Below the pieces are notes generated by a model. The model was not told the origin of the DNA. It was given only the letters and a program-made list of their open reading frames with translations, and did no database searches. DNA of 64,000 bases from Bartonella sp. ML70XJBT.G (GTDB lineage Bacteria; Pseudomonadota; Alphaproteobacteria; Rhizobiales; Rhizobiaceae): positions 39,945-103,944 of the forward strand of contig NZ_JAQITA010000008.1 in assembly GCF_028618575.1 (NCBI RefSeq). The letters are read 5' to 3'. Numbering within the stretch: position 1 is the first letter of the stretch; every line of letters begins with the position of its first letter. Both the position numbers and the translations under genes were made by a program. Positions 30,175-40,729 of the stretch are shown one piece after another.

Positions 30175-31191
30175 TTGCGCGTAGCTACAAAACTAGATCA
30201 AACAAAAAACAATCAAATATCCCTCCAATCCCTCATTCATCTTACCCAAAATGATATGGAGCGCGTCAACCAATTAATCCTCTCTATGGCAAAATCAGAG
30301 GTTGAAATGATCCCTGAAATTTCCAACCATCTTATTTCATCAGGTGGAAAACGGTTACGTCCCATGATCACACTCGCTTCCGCTCATCTGTTTGGTTATC
30401 AAAATGATGGGCATATAAGGCTTGCAACAGCCGTTGAATTTATGCATACAGCAACCTTATTACACGATGATGTGATTGATGAGAGTGCTTTACGACGAGG
30501 AAAATCTACTGCACGAATGATTTGGGGAAATCAAGCAAGCGTACTTGTTGGTGATTTTCTGTTGGGACAAGCTTTTAAAATGATGGTTGATGTTGGTTCT
30601 ATAGAAGCGCTCTCTGTCCTTGCAAACGCTGCGGCAATTATTGCTGAGGGAGAGGTGATGCAGCTTTCTGTTGCAAAAAATATTGAAACCAGTGCTTCAG
30701 ACTATCTCAAAGTTATCAATGCAAAAACGGCAGCACTTTTTTCAGCTGCCGCTGAAGTCGGACCAATTATTGCTGGCTATGGAGATAAAGAGCGTTCTGC
30801 ATTGCGTGAATATGGAACACTGTTAGGACTCGCTTTCCAATTGATTGATGATGCACTTGATTATGGTGGCTCTGCCCAAAGTTTGGGAAAAAATATAGGA
30901 GATGATTTTAGAGAAGGAAAAATCACAATGCCTGTTATTCTCGCATATGCACGTAGTGATACGGTAGAAAAAGCATTCTGGAAACAAGCTCTTGAAGACG
31001 GTCATAACAATAAGGAAGCCTTTGCATATGCACAGCAATTAATAGAAAAATATGATAGCCTCACAGATACCATAGAACAAGCTCGTCTTTATGGAAAGCG
31101 TGCAATTGACGCTCTTGCCCACCTCAACAAAAATCTTGCCCACAACGCTCTCACTGAGACTGTTGATTTTTGTATTGCGCGCGTAAACTGA
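30175..31191 (+). CDS. ispB: Polyprenyl (octaprenyl-type) diphosphate synthase
   Basis: A 338-residue trans-prenyltransferase that makes the ubiquinone side chain. The first Asp-rich motif DDVID is in LLHDDVIDESALRRGKST near residue 97 and the second, DDALD, is in QLIDDALDYGG near residue 222; GGKRLRPM near residue 58 binds IPP. The start is a TTG at 30175 with a clear AGGAG at 30162-30166, 8 bp upstream; the next ATG (30256) would cut a conserved N-terminal stretch. Chain length (octa-, nona- or decaprenyl) cannot be read from sequence. Confidence 0.9.
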   Translation: MRVATKLDQTKNNQISLQSLIHLTQNDMERVNQLILSMAKSEVEMIPEISNHLISSGGKRLRPMITLASAHLFGYQNDGHIRLATAVEFMHTATLLHDDVIDESALRRGKSTARMIWGNQASVLVGDFLLGQAFKMMVDVGSIEALSVLANAAAIIAEGEVMQLSVAKNIETSASDYLKVINAKTAALFSAAAEVGPIIAGYGDKERSALREYGTLLGLAFQLIDDALDYGGSAQSLGKNIGDDFREGKITMPVILAYARSDTVEKAFWKQALEDGHNNKEAFAYAQQLIEKYDSLTDTIEQARLYGKRAIDALAHLNKNLAHNALTETVDFCIARVN

Positions 31192-31286
31192 TACTTGGCA
31201 GGAAACACAATATTTTTCAACAAAAGTAATCGGACATGATCTATACACCATACAATCGATTGATTATCTTGAAAAGGATGAGCTCT

Positions 31287-32984
31287 ATGTGCAGTGCTAG
31301 GGTATCCCGCTTTTTGACATTCTTTATCGCGGGTATCATGCTGATGCCATCAGCAACCTCTAGCAAAATAAACAGCACTCTAAATCCAACATCATTTACA
31401 GGTGCCTATTTAGCTGGAAGAGTGGCAAATCATGAAAATAAAATAGATCTTGCCATTCATTATTTTAAACAAGCACTCTCTTACAAACCTGATAATATTG
31501 AAACACAAAAAGAGCTCCTTGAGGCGATGCTTTCTGTGGGAAACTTTAAAGAAGCTGTTCAGCAAGCAAAAAAACTCAAAGAACAAAATGTTATAACTCC
31601 TTTTGTATCTTTGACATTGTCGATAGAAAGCCTCATCAAAAGAGATTACAAGAATGCTCACCTTCTTTTGCAATCAAAAGGCCCTCCTGCACGTCATAAT
31701 AATCCAATACCTGAACTCATCGGTGCATGGATCACATTCGGATCTGGACAAAAAGCTCAAGCAATTGCTGATCTTGAAAAGATCAAGGGACCTGATTGGT
31801 ATAGCCTTTTTATACATTATCATCTTGCGCTTATGAATGACCTTGCAGAGCGGACACAAGAGGCAAAAAAACATTTCATACAAGCACTCAATAACAAACA
31901 AGGGAATCTTATAGCTCCTAATACCTATGAACGTATTATTATAGCCTATGCCTCATTCCAATTGCGTCATAACATGCGCAATCAGGCTCTTCAAACTATG
32001 AGGCATGGCGAACAAATGTTGTCAGGCAGAGAGGTTCTTAAAAATATCCTGAAAAAAATTGAAAAAGGTGCGTCCTTAGAAAGATTAGTTAAAACACCTC
32101 AACAAGGAGCTGGTGAGGTATTGTACAACTTTGGAACAGCACTCAATTATAAAAATTCAGGACCAATTGCACGTATTTTCAAACAGTTATCTTTTGCCCT
32201 CTATCCTCAAAGTGATGCAACGCTGTTCCAACTCGCGCTTATTTCTGCTAAATTAAATAATCCTGATCAAGCCATTAAACTTTATCGCGCTTTACCACCT
32301 AAATCGCCTTATTATAAAGATGGACAGCTTCAGCTGGCATTTCTTCTTGCTAATCACAATAATTACAATGAATCTATCAAATTACTTCATGCATTAAATA
32401 AAAAATTTCCCAATGACCGCGCCATGTTAATAACGCTGGCTGCCTTTTATATGCAAGATCATAAATTTGTAGAAGCTACAAAAGTCCTAGATCGTGCTAT
32501 TGCGCAGATAAAAAATTTTCAACGAGATGATTGGAAACTTTTTTATCAACGTGGTATTGCTTTTGAGCGTCTAGATCAATGGTCAAAAGCCGAAAGCGAC
32601 CTGCGAAAAGCTCTTGAATTTGTTCCCAATCAACCGCAAGTTCTTAATTATCTAGGCTATTCACTTGTTGATCGTGATCAAAAACTTGAGGAATCGCTCA
32701 ACATACTTCAAAAAGCTTCTGCATTACAGCCGCAAAACAGTTATATCCTCGATTCTCTAGGGTGGGCCTATTACAAGCTCAAACAATATAACAAAGCTGT
32801 GCAGATATTAGAAAATGCTGTTAAATTACAACCTGAAGATCCAACATTAAATGATCATTTAGGCGATGCCTATTGGCAAGTCGGACGCAAACGTGAAGCA
32901 ATCTTTCAATGGAATCATGCCATTGATAATGAAGCAAAAGACTCCAAAAAAATCGAAAAAAAATTGAAATTTGGCTTGCAATAA
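31287..32984 (+). CDS. Exported tetratricopeptide-repeat protein
   Basis: From the ATG at 31287, which has a GGATGAG ribosome site, the product is 565 residues with a signal peptide (FLTFFIAGIMLMPSATS). TPR units are scattered from about residue 35 (YLAGRVANHENKIDLAIHYFKQAL in part) and are clearest near the C-terminus: LNYLGYSLVDRD, LDSLGWAYYKLKQYNKAV and LNDHLGDAYWQVGRKREAI. Rhizobial relatives are annotated as TPR outer-membrane or periplasmic proteins; the partner is unknown. It follows ispB by 95 bp, and a longer frame begins at 31236 without a good ribosome site. Confidence 0.88.
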   Translation: MCSARVSRFLTFFIAGIMLMPSATSSKINSTLNPTSFTGAYLAGRVANHENKIDLAIHYFKQALSYKPDNIETQKELLEAMLSVGNFKEAVQQAKKLKEQNVITPFVSLTLSIESLIKRDYKNAHLLLQSKGPPARHNNPIPELIGAWITFGSGQKAQAIADLEKIKGPDWYSLFIHYHLALMNDLAERTQEAKKHFIQALNNKQGNLIAPNTYERIIIAYASFQLRHNMRNQALQTMRHGEQMLSGREVLKNILKKIEKGASLERLVKTPQQGAGEVLYNFGTALNYKNSGPIARIFKQLSFALYPQSDATLFQLALISAKLNNPDQAIKLYRALPPKSPYYKDGQLQLAFLLANHNNYNESIKLLHALNKKFPNDRAMLITLAAFYMQDHKFVEATKVLDRAIAQIKNFQRDDWKLFYQRGIAFERLDQWSKAESDLRKALEFVPNQPQVLNYLGYSLVDRDQKLEESLNILQKASALQPQNSYILDSLGWAYYKLKQYNKAVQILENAVKLQPEDPTLNDHLGDAYWQVGRKREAIFQWNHAIDNEAKDSKKIEKKLKFGLQ

Positions 32985-33104
32985 ACAACGATGCTTGACC
33001 ACAAGCACATGAAATAATAGACAATGATAGAGGCTAAAAATCCTTTGGTGCTGTCTGTTGGTTAAATATTAAAAAGAGTATAACGTATTAAAAGAGTATA
33101 AAGT

Positions 33105-34049
33105 GTGAAACTACCTGAATATCTTAATCCCAAACGTTCTTTTCAGGGACTTATCTTAACTTTGCAAAATTATTGGGCTCATTATGGGTGTGCAATTTTG
33201 CAACCTTATGATATGGAGGTTGGAGCTGGAACTTTTCATCCCTCCACCACACTGCGCTCTCTTGGACCACGCCCTTGGAAAGTGGCTTACGTACAACCTT
33301 CTCGACGCCCTACAGATGGGCGATATGGTAAAAATCCAAATCGCTTACAGCACTATTATCAATTTCAAGTCCTTCTCAAACCTTCTCCCCCCAATTTACA
33401 AGAACTTTATATTAAATCGCTACAAGCTATTGGTCTTGATACAAAACTTCATGATATCCGTTTTGTTGAAGATGATTGGGAAAGTCCAACGCTTGGAGCT
33501 TGGGGACTTGGATGGGAGTGTTGGTGTGATGGAATGGAAATTTCTCAATTTACTTATTTTCAACAGGTTTGTGGCATTGAATGCGCTCCAGTTTCAGGAG
33601 AACTCACCTATGGGCTTGAGCGTCTAGCAATGTATATACAAGGTGTTGATAACGTCTATGATCTCAACTTTAATGGTTTAGAGGGAAAAGACAAAATAAC
33701 TTATAGAGATATTTTTTTACAAACAGAACAAGAATATTCATACTATAATTTTGAATTCGCTGATACCAATCTTCTCCATCAGCATTTTATTGACGCAGAA
33801 AGCGAATGCATTGCACTTCTTGAAGCGGGAAAACCAAATCATGAAAATGGCATACATTTGTGTGTTTTTCCGGCTTATGATCAATGTATTAAAGCTAGCC
33901 ATATTTTTAATCTTTTACAGGCACGGAGCGTTATTTCTGTAACTGAGCGACAGAGTTATATATTGCGCGTTCGCGATCTCGCACGCCGCTGTGGAGAAGC
34001 CTTCTTACACACAGAGGCAGGACAAATACAGACTAAAGGAGAAGCCTGA
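33105..34049 (+). CDS. glyQ: Glycyl-tRNA synthetase alpha subunit
   Basis: The 314-residue class II catalytic subunit of the bacterial alpha2-beta2 GlyRS. Motifs include [25 protein letters not shown] (in part), [30 protein letters not shown] and the motif 3 region [13 protein letters not shown]. It starts at GTG. A direct repeat of AAAGAGTATAA occurs twice in the 30 bp before the start, in place of a strong ribosome site. The stop shares a base with the glyS start. Confidence 0.97.
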   Translation: MKLPEYLNPKRSFQGLILTLQNYWAHYGCAILQPYDMEVGAGTFHPSTTLRSLGPRPWKVAYVQPSRRPTDGRYGKNPNRLQHYYQFQVLLKPSPPNLQELYIKSLQAIGLDTKLHDIRFVEDDWESPTLGAWGLGWECWCDGMEISQFTYFQQVCGIECAPVSGELTYGLERLAMYIQGVDNVYDLNFNGLEGKDKITYRDIFLQTEQEYSYYNFEFADTNLLHQHFIDAESECIALLEAGKPNHENGIHLCVFPAYDQCIKASHIFNLLQARSVISVTERQSYILRVRDLARRCGEAFLHTEAGQIQTKGEA

Positions 34050-36271
34050 TGTCTGATCTTCTTCTTGAACTTTTTAGCGAGGAAATCCCAGCACGCATGC
34101 AACGAAAAGCTGCTGCTGATCTTAAAAAATGTGTGACAGATCAACTTGTCAATGCAGGTTTAACCTATAAAGCTGCCCGCGAATATTGGACACCTCGTCG
34201 ATTAACATTAGACATCCGGGAACTTTCTCTGCGTTCAAAAGATGTCCATGAAGAACGTAAAGGTCCCAGTACAAAATCACCACAGCATGTGATTGATGGC
34301 TTTCTACGCTCAACGGGTCTAAGGGATATTTCTGAAGCACATATTGCGCATGATAGTAAAAAAGGTGAGTTTTATATCGCTAAGATCATAAAAAAAGGCC
34401 GGAATGCAGAAGAAATTATCGCTGATATTGTACCGAATATTATTCGCAATTTCCCATGGCCAAAATCTATGCGCTGGGGAAAAGATTCAGAAAAAAGTGG
34501 AGCACTGAAATGGATTCGCTCTTTACAAAATATTCTCTGCATCTTTGGACCAGAAATTGGTGAAACGCATGTTGTTCCCTTTACTATTGGTTCCCTTAAA
34601 AGCAATAATCTGACCTATGGTCACCGTTTTTTAAGTGATGGAAAACCAATCCAAGTTCGTCGCTTTGAGGATTATATTACCAAACTTGAAGCCCATAAAG
34701 TTATCCTTGATGCGGAAAGGCGAAAGAATATTATTTTGGCAGATGCCCAAAATCTTTGCTTTGCAAGTGGCTTAGAGCTGGTTCAAGATAGTGCCCTCTT
34801 AGAAGAAGTTACAGGACTCGTTGAGTGGCCTGTGGTGCTTATGGGAAATTTTGACAAATCTTTCCTTGATATTCCTCCAGAAATTATTCGCTTAACCATT
34901 CGGGCCAATCAAAAATGTTTTGTAACAAGAAAACAAGGTGAAAAGGTCAAGCTTTCTCCTTATTTTATTCTTGTTTCTAATATCCTTGCAAGTGATGAGG
35001 GCAAGGAAATCTCTAAGGGAAATAGCAAAGTTGTCTGTGCTCGTCTTTCTGATGCCCTCTATTTTTGGCAAACAGACCAGCATGATCTGCCTGATATCAA
35101 AAACTTAGAATCTTCTATAAAAAAATTTGATCTTGATTTAAAAAAACCTCTCGATCAAAGAATGGCACGACTTGATCATTTAAATGTAACTTTCCATGCA
35201 AAGTTAGGTACGCAAGGTGCAAGAATAGAACGCATCGCTGCACTCGCACAAAAAATTGCTCCTTTGGTGCAAGCAGATCCTTTGTTAGCAAAACGTGCAG
35301 CAGTACTTGCAAAAGCTGATTTGCAAACAGAAGTTGTCGGAGAATTTCCTGAATTGCAAGGACTGATGGGCAGAAAATATGCTCTTCTTCAGGGAGAAGA
35401 TCCTCGCGTAGCTGAAGCAATTGAAGACCACTATAAACCTCTTGGCCCAACAGATCGCATTCCACAAGGGCCTCTTGCTATAACAATTGCGCTAGCTGAT
35501 AAAATTGACATGCTTGTCGGTTTTTGGCTGATTCATGAAAAACCAACCGGCTCTAAAGATCCCTATGCATTAAGACGAGCAGCATTGGGGATTATTAGGC
35601 TTGTGCTTTTGCGTGACTGGAAAATTAATCTTATGCCATTGTTTCAATTGGCAGCAAATCTTTTTTTACAACAAAAAAAAGAATACGGGACATGTCAAAG
35701 AGAAAATACACACTCTCCAACTCACTTTCTAGAAAACGTAGAATATATTTTGTCAGATCTATTGGTTTTTTTTCATGAACGTTTGAAAATTTATCTCAAA
35801 GAAGAAGGTGCACGTTATGATGCTATTGAAGCAGTCTTAAGTAAAAATGCTGATGATTTTTTGTGCGTCACACGTCACGTTGAAGCACTCATCGTTTTTA
35901 TCAATACAAGTGATGGAAGCAATTTTTTAGCCGCCGTGAAACGTACCGTCAATATTCTTGAGAACGAATTTCAAAAAGATGCAATCATAATAAATGAAAT
36001 TAATCCTGAGCTCTTTATTGAAAAAGAAGAAATACAACTCTATCAAGCAATTATTGAGATAGAAGATAAGATTTGTAACGATATCCGTGCAAAAAACTTA
36101 TCACATGCACTTAATATATTAACGCCACTGGGAAAATTGATCGATAGATTTTTCGAAAAAGTATTGGTAAACGATAAAGATCCTAATATTCGCACTAATC
36201 GTCTCGCTCTTCTTGGACGTATCCGCACCACTACAGAGGCAGTAGCAGATTTTTCAAAACTCGTAATGTAA
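34049..36271 (+). CDS. glyS: Glycyl-tRNA synthetase beta subunit
   Basis: The beta subunit binds tRNA(Gly) and completes the enzyme with GlyQ. At 740 residues it is slightly longer than usual (about 690-700), mostly from residues 540-560 (LFLQQKKEYGTCQRENTHS). The N-terminal LLLELFSEEIPARMQ, the HD-like region TEVVGEFPELQGLMGRKYA near residue 430 and the C-terminal anticodon-binding-like domain (NRLALLGRIRTTTEAVADFSKL) are present. Its ATG overlaps the glyQ TGA by one base. Confidence 0.96.
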   Translation: MSDLLLELFSEEIPARMQRKAAADLKKCVTDQLVNAGLTYKAAREYWTPRRLTLDIRELSLRSKDVHEERKGPSTKSPQHVIDGFLRSTGLRDISEAHIAHDSKKGEFYIAKIIKKGRNAEEIIADIVPNIIRNFPWPKSMRWGKDSEKSGALKWIRSLQNILCIFGPEIGETHVVPFTIGSLKSNNLTYGHRFLSDGKPIQVRRFEDYITKLEAHKVILDAERRKNIILADAQNLCFASGLELVQDSALLEEVTGLVEWPVVLMGNFDKSFLDIPPEIIRLTIRANQKCFVTRKQGEKVKLSPYFILVSNILASDEGKEISKGNSKVVCARLSDALYFWQTDQHDLPDIKNLESSIKKFDLDLKKPLDQRMARLDHLNVTFHAKLGTQGARIERIAALAQKIAPLVQADPLLAKRAAVLAKADLQTEVVGEFPELQGLMGRKYALLQGEDPRVAEAIEDHYKPLGPTDRIPQGPLAITIALADKIDMLVGFWLIHEKPTGSKDPYALRRAALGIIRLVLLRDWKINLMPLFQLAANLFLQQKKEYGTCQRENTHSPTHFLENVEYILSDLLVFFHERLKIYLKEEGARYDAIEAVLSKNADDFLCVTRHVEALIVFINTSDGSNFLAAVKRTVNILENEFQKDAIIINEINPELFIEKEEIQLYQAIIEIEDKICNDIRAKNLSHALNILTPLGKLIDRFFEKVLVNDKDPNIRTNRLALLGRIRTTTEAVADFSKLVM

Positions 36272-36716
36272 AATTTAAACAGCTTCTCAACTGAAAAAGT
36301 GCTAAAGTAGAGCTCTCTTCTCTTTTTGAACAGTTTTGTCATTGAACATTTAAAAAATATTATGCGAAAATTTCAGTATAAAGCTTGAGAAAGTTTTAAT
36401 TGATTGTAGAATCTATATAGAAGAGAAATAAGCCTTCTTACTGCCTTAAATGATCAAGTATTCTTCAGCGCTTTTCTGTAAAAAGTTCAAATTCTCTTGG
36501 TAAATTTTACTTGGCTTACTACTTCATGCAGTTCATTTCATCCTTTCTACGAGACAATCCATACACTGAATACTCATCTCCATATCTCATAAAAAATCAC
36601 CTCATGTGGCAAATTTTATACCATCTTATATGATAGCCTTAAATGATGGAATTTGACAGATAATAAGATAATAGCTGGTCAAAAATCTGGTAAATCCTCA
36701 AAAAGTAGCGCATGAA
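36272..36716. other. Intergenic, AT-rich, no gene seen
   Basis: The start of the 809 bp gap after glyS. No open frame with coding character and no hairpin with a T-run were found, so the glyS terminator is not placed. The rest of the gap contains copy C of the integrase element. Confidence 0.5.
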
Positions 36717-36757
36717 TCGATAATGATAATTTACTGTTTTTATCTTTAAATAAGAAT
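36717..36757 (+). repeat. Possible leader motif of dispersed integrase element, copy C
   Basis: TCGATAATGATAATTTACTG followed by TTAAATAAGA resembles the leader motif of the other copies, with several changes. Here it lies only about 70 bp before the integrase remnant instead of 163-168 bp, which suggests a deletion of about 95 bp inside the leader. Confidence 0.45.
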
Positions 36758-36788
36758 AGATGAATAAAAACTTTTTGGAAAAGAGCCA

Positions 36789-36990
36789 ATACGCTTCTCA
36801 GGAAATGTCTTCATACAAGAGCTGTTGCAACATTTTGAGCTTATCAATAAAATGAAGCGGAAATCTTCATGTTGTCCTAAAGCTAAAAATAGCGATATCT
36901 TATGGTTCTTGCGTTATCTTCTTTATGAAGAACATGCCAAGATAAGCCTGAAAGCTGTAAAGATATACCTCAATGAAGTGTATCAATTAA
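36789..36990 (+). pseudogene. Tyrosine integrase 5' remnant, copy C
   Basis: CAAGAGCTGTTGCAACATTTT at 36816 matches the RSVATLG segment of the copy at 63.9 kb. After a frame change, LWFLRYLLYEEHAKISLKA lines up with QWLYCYSIHGCRREMALCT of copy D. At least four stops and two frame changes occur. This is the most decayed of the called copies together with E. Confidence 0.6.
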
Positions 36991-37080
36991 TATCATGAGA
37001 TTAATTTGAAGACGTAGAATACTCAATTCCTCAAAAGAAACTGTACTACAAAGAATTCATTTTCTAAAAAGCCTAAGCTA

Positions 37081-37575
37081 TTAATGAAGATATGTTTTTA
37101 TTTTCTTCAGGGATTCTTCGCAAAGAGCCTCTTCAATAAGTTCATTCTCTTTGTGAGAAGTCAACTCTTTGGCAATAAGCGTACGAGCAACAGAAACTGC
37201 TAAATCAATAGCAGATGAAGAAACCATTCTTACAGCATCGGCTTCTGCTTGAGCAATTTTTTGCTCTGCCAATTTATTGCGATTCTTTACATATTCTTCT
37301 GCTTTTGCACGCGCCTCAGCAACCACAGCTACAACTTCATGCTTGGCTGCTGCAATAATCTCTTGCGCATCCTTTTCCGCTTCCGCGTGTTTGCGCTGAT
37401 ATTCAGATAGCAATTCTTGTGCCTCTTCACGAAGGCGTAAAGCTTCATCAAGCTCATCTTTGATACGTTTTGCCCGTGCGTCAAGATGGCGCACAGCCAT
37501 CTGTGGAATTTTGAAATAGACCAAAAGAGCCAAAAAAAGAACTAATCCAACAAAAGCCCAAAAAGTATCAGTCAT
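37081..37575 (-). CDS. atpF: ATP synthase F0 subunit b
   Basis: The 164-residue product has an N-terminal membrane helix (FWAFVGLVLFLALLVYF) followed by a long Glu/Lys/Ala-rich coiled coil, the peripheral stalk of ATP synthase. A b-type identity is supported by its position after b' in the atpI-B-E-F'-F order found in alphaproteobacteria, where b and b' form a heterodimer. It ends the operon. The F1 genes (atpHAGDC) are not in this window, as expected for the split arrangement. Confidence 0.93.
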   Translation of the reverse strand: MTDTFWAFVGLVLFLALLVYFKIPQMAVRHLDARAKRIKDELDEALRLREEAQELLSEYQRKHAEAEKDAQEIIAAAKHEVVAVVAEARAKAEEYVKNRNKLAEQKIAQAEADAVRMVSSSAIDLAVSVARTLIAKELTSHKENELIEEALCEESLKKIKTYLH

Positions 37576-37586
37576 TTTTGTATCCT

Positions 37587-38153
37587 TTAGTAATCCGCAG
37601 CCTTAACAGTTGAATGAATAACCTCTTTGTTAACATCAACATCAATCAATTTTTTTACAATTTCAGAAGCCACTTCTTCAGCAATTGAGCCAACATTTTG
37701 CATAGCTTGATCTCGTATTTTTACTATCTTTCTTTCAGCATCTGCTAGCTTTTTCTCTAAACTTGCTTCAATTTCCTTGCGTTCAAGTTCAGCCTTTTCC
37801 TTTATCTCCTCACTAGCGGCTTGCGCTATAACATATGCTTGTGAACGTGCTTCTGCTAATTTTCGTTCATAAGTTTCAACCACGGTGTCTGCTTCTTGCT
37901 TCATACGCATTGCCTGATCCAAATCAGATGCGATTCGATCTCGACGTGTCTCAATAACACCGCCAATACGCGGTACAATCACACGAGAAATGAAAAGATA
38001 AAAAAGCCCAAAAGAAATTGCTAACCAAAAAAGGTGTGAAGCAAAATGCACAAAATCAAAAGGTGGAAATACACGATCTACATGCCCTGCTGCATTCTTG
38101 ATATGCTCTATCGATGATTCCGTATTCTGTGCATAAGCGCTGGAAACAAACAT
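37587..38153 (-). CDS. atpF': ATP synthase F0 subunit b'
   Basis: The 188-residue product has an N-terminal leader of about 35 residues, a membrane helix ([16 protein letters not shown]) and the [25 protein letters not shown] start of the b' stalk, then a long charged coiled coil. It pairs with AtpF to form the peripheral stalk. The N-terminal SSAYAQN may be a cleavable signal, seen in other rhizobial b' subunits. It lies 11 bp before atpF and 135 bp after atpE. Confidence 0.93.
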   Translation of the reverse strand: MFVSSAYAQNTESSIEHIKNAAGHVDRVFPPFDFVHFASHLFWLAISFGLFYLFISRVIVPRIGGVIETRRDRIASDLDQAMRMKQEADTVVETYERKLAEARSQAYVIAQAASEEIKEKAELERKEIEASLEKKLADAERKIVKIRDQAMQNVGSIAEEVASEIVKKLIDVDVNKEVIHSTVKAADY

Positions 38154-38218
38154 CCTCTTTTATCCTTCAAACAACTTCATTGAAAGTTCTTGATACTGAC
38201 AACAATTCACTTACATCC

Positions 38219-38274
38219 TTTGGCTCAAAGCCAAAAGGGCATGTCTGTCTCTTTAAAAAAAACCGACATACCCT
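38219..38274 (-). promoter_or_regulatory. Two hairpins between atpE and atpF'
   Basis: In mRNA order the first hairpin pairs AGGGTATGTC with GACATGCCCT (38236-38274, one G-T pair, T-rich loop) and is followed by TTTT. The second, TTTGGCT-TTG-AGCCAAA (38219-38235), follows at once. This is consistent with an mRNA processing or partial termination signal that would let the c subunit, needed in about ten copies, be made in excess over b and b'. Confidence 0.55.
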
Positions 38275-38288
38275 TGCTTAAAAGCTGA

Positions 38289-38519
38289 TTAAACAGCAAA
38301 AAGAAGCAACAAAGCAATGAGCAATGAAAAAATACCCAAAGCCTCTGTTACAGCAAAACCAAAAACGAGACGGCCAAACTGGCTATCGGCGGCAGATGGA
38401 TTGCGTAACGCACCAGAAAGATAGCTCCCAAAGATATTTCCTAAACCCAAAGCCGTACCCGCCATACCAAAGCAAGCAAGACCAGCACCAATATATTTTG
38501 CTGCAAGCACCAATTCCAT
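38289..38519 (-). CDS. atpE: ATP synthase F0 subunit c
   Basis: The 76-residue proteolipid forms the rotating c-ring. Two hydrophobic helices flank the polar loop RNPSA (residues 39-43), and the proton-carrying carboxylate is E59 in [11 protein letters not shown]. The GLGNIFG part of the first helix has the Gly-rich packing motif. Standing between atpB and atpF', it is followed by two hairpins. Confidence 0.97.
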   Translation of the reverse strand: MELVLAAKYIGAGLACFGMAGTALGLGNIFGSYLSGALRNPSAADSQFGRLVFGFAVTEALGIFSLLIALLLLFAV

Positions 38520-38573
38520 ATTATTCTCCTTTAAAGCGAAATTGTACCATTCGACGGAAAACCGCCAGTTTTA

Positions 38574-39332
38574 TTAATGTCCTGGATGAACTGCATCATT
38601 AAGATACATGCAAGTTAAAACCGTAAAGACATAAGCTTGAAGAAATGCAACTAAAAATTCAAGAGCAGTAATCGCTACGGTCATAATAAGTGGTAAAATT
38701 GAACCACCAATACCTATAATTCCTACCCCAATCATTGAAACAACAAAACCAGAAAAGACCTTGAGAGTAATATGACCTGCAAGCATATTCGCAAAAAGAC
38801 GAAGTGAAAGACTGATGGGACGAGAGAGAAAAGAAATAACCTCAATCATCGTGACAAGAGGCAAAATCATAACAGGGACACCACTGGGAACAAACAGCTT
38901 CAAAAAACCAATCCCATGTTTATAAAAACCATAACCTATCACCGTCAAAATAACCAACATTGCCAATGCAAACGTGATCATAATCTGAGAAGTAACTGTA
39001 TAAAAATAAGGGAAAAGACCAATAAAATTCGCAACCAAAATAAAACTAAACAGGGAAAAAACCAAAGGAAAAAACTGCATTCCCTGTACTCCAGATGATT
39101 CTCGCAAAGTTGACGCTACAAACTCATATGCCATTTCTGAAAGAGACTGCATCCGTGTTGGAACTAATCCACGACTTGATGATGACATGAAAAGAAAAAC
39201 TGACGTTATAACAACTGTCACCACTATAAAAAGTGATACATTTGTAAATGAAAAATCCATATTTCCTATGGAAATCTTAATCAGTCGTGAAACCTCAAAC
39301 TGATGAATAGGATCTGGAGCGTGCGATGTCAC
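38574..39332 (-). CDS. atpB: ATP synthase F0 subunit a
   Basis: The 252-residue polytopic protein forms the proton half-channels against the c-ring. The essential arginine is in [14 protein letters not shown] near residue 183, and the final helix region [17 protein letters not shown] is conserved. It lies 7 bp after atpI and 54 bp before atpE, so the F0 genes form one transcript. Confidence 0.97.
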   Translation of the reverse strand: MTSHAPDPIHQFEVSRLIKISIGNMDFSFTNVSLFIVVTVVITSVFLFMSSSSRGLVPTRMQSLSEMAYEFVASTLRESSGVQGMQFFPLVFSLFSFILVANFIGLFPYFYTVTSQIMITFALAMLVILTVIGYGFYKHGIGFLKLFVPSGVPVMILPLVTMIEVISFLSRPISLSLRLFANMLAGHITLKVFSGFVVSMIGVGIIGIGGSILPLIMTVAITALEFLVAFLQAYVFTVLTCMYLNDAVHPGH

Positions 39333-39339
39333 TTCAACC

Positions 39340-39768
39340 TCATTTATTGGACCTTTTATTGGACCCTTTATCTTGGCGCAATACGCCTTTTTTCTCTACT
39401 TGACTGGGAGCAATATACCCCACAGACCGAAGAATATTCAATACACCAGCAGCAAATCCAAGAAAAAGAAAAAACACCAACCCCCATGGTAATGAACCTG
39501 CTATCTTATCAAACCCCAACCCCAAAACAACACCCACAATAATACTTGCCAAAAACTCACTGGAAAGCTTAACTGCACGTGCTATTCCGCCTTGTTTTTC
39601 TTCTCCCTCATCCTTCTCTTCCTGCTTCTTTAATGCCTGTTTACGCATTAAAGCTAAACCTAACTTATGACTACGACATTCCAAATCCTCTAAATGAAAA
39701 CAGTCCCCTTGCTTTTCTCCTTCAGCTCCCTCTCTTGGCACAACGGGTCCATTGCCCTTTGCCATCAC
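39340..39768 (-). CDS. atpI: ATP synthase accessory protein I
   Basis: A 142-residue small membrane protein that assists F0/c-ring assembly, first in the F0 operon. The N-terminal ~70 residues are hydrophilic and charged ([15 protein letters not shown]), followed by two membrane helices ([15 protein letters not shown] and [19 protein letters not shown]) and a basic tail. The two-helix AtpI/AtpQ layout and position support the call; the N-terminal extension is variable in this family. Confidence 0.88.
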   Translation of the reverse strand: MMAKGNGPVVPREGAEGEKQGDCFHLEDLECRSHKLGLALMRKQALKKQEEKDEGEEKQGGIARAVKLSSEFLASIIVGVVLGLGFDKIAGSLPWGLVFFLFLGFAAGVLNILRSVGYIAPSQVEKKGVLRQDKGSNKRSNK

Positions 39769-40729
39769 AAGCTCCTTCGTTAAAAAGCAGAGTCAAAACG
39801 TACTTTACAAAACTTCGGACATCATATTGTTCATGATTTTATTCGTCAAGACGCTAAAAGAAATCTATCACAATTTATCGCAATAATAATATGCCTTCCA
39901 ATTTTATAAATTTCAATCACTGATATATCTTAAAATAATCATCTCTCATCTGCAAATAATACAGTGGTTTTCATGAGAGCTTTTTTATCTTCAAATAATA
40001 TTCAGACTTTGATTTATAGATTATTCTATAAAGAGAATTTTAGATATAGCGAATACAATTTTTTACAACTGTCACCGCTTTCTTGATCATCTCTTCACTG
40101 TTGAATATTGATAAACTAGAAAATGGTTTTGCTTTTTATTTGAATAGATCACTGTCAAGTTGCTTTTCTGTTCGATAATGTTAAATGTTAGCTGTTTTCT
40201 TTACACAAAATAACATTATAGTGCGTTTTTCCCAAAACGACTTTGTTTCATATATTTCTTCTTCTCACAACGTCTCTGTAAGCAGTCTTCTTTTTTCCGA
40301 GCAAGAGAAGTTGAAACAAATGAAGTTACGATATTCACTATCATGATACACCATTTTGAATTTCGCTCCACCAAAGTACGAAGTTTCCTCCCAGTGCCTC
40401 TCTTTAAAGAGTCTCACTTCTTGAGCGCCCATACATTTTATAGACACTTTGAATAGAATCTACTCTGAATATTCGCCATAAAATTAATAAAATACCACCT
40501 ATGTAAGTTTTATGTGCCTCATATTACATGCTAAAGAACGACGTCTTGCGCTACAACAAAATGAATCACTCTCTTGCTCAATAAAGAACTGTTTTTTCTC
40601 TTACTAAAAATAACGCCATTATCTGTTGAATTGATCCATTCATTCTTGAGCTTAAAATAGTCTTGTTAATATAATAAGCTGACTTTTCAATATGTTACTT
40701 AACAGACTTTCACTTACTCAAAGCAAAAA
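39769..40729. other. Intergenic, 961 bp, no gene supported
   Basis: The gap between atpI and the end of der is AT-rich (much of it poly-A/T). It must contain the F0 operon promoter on the minus strand. A 60-codon frame at 40265-40447 contains a segment (YKMYGRSRSETL) that faintly recalls the integrase YSIHGRRREM motif, but the flanks do not align, so no copy is called. Confidence 0.5.

Noticed and set aside
40265..40447. 60-codon minus-strand frame with YKMYGRSRSETL, faintly like the integrase YSIHGRRREM segment
   Set aside because: Sequence on both sides does not align with any integrase copy, no leader motif lies at the expected distance, and the frame has no other coding features.
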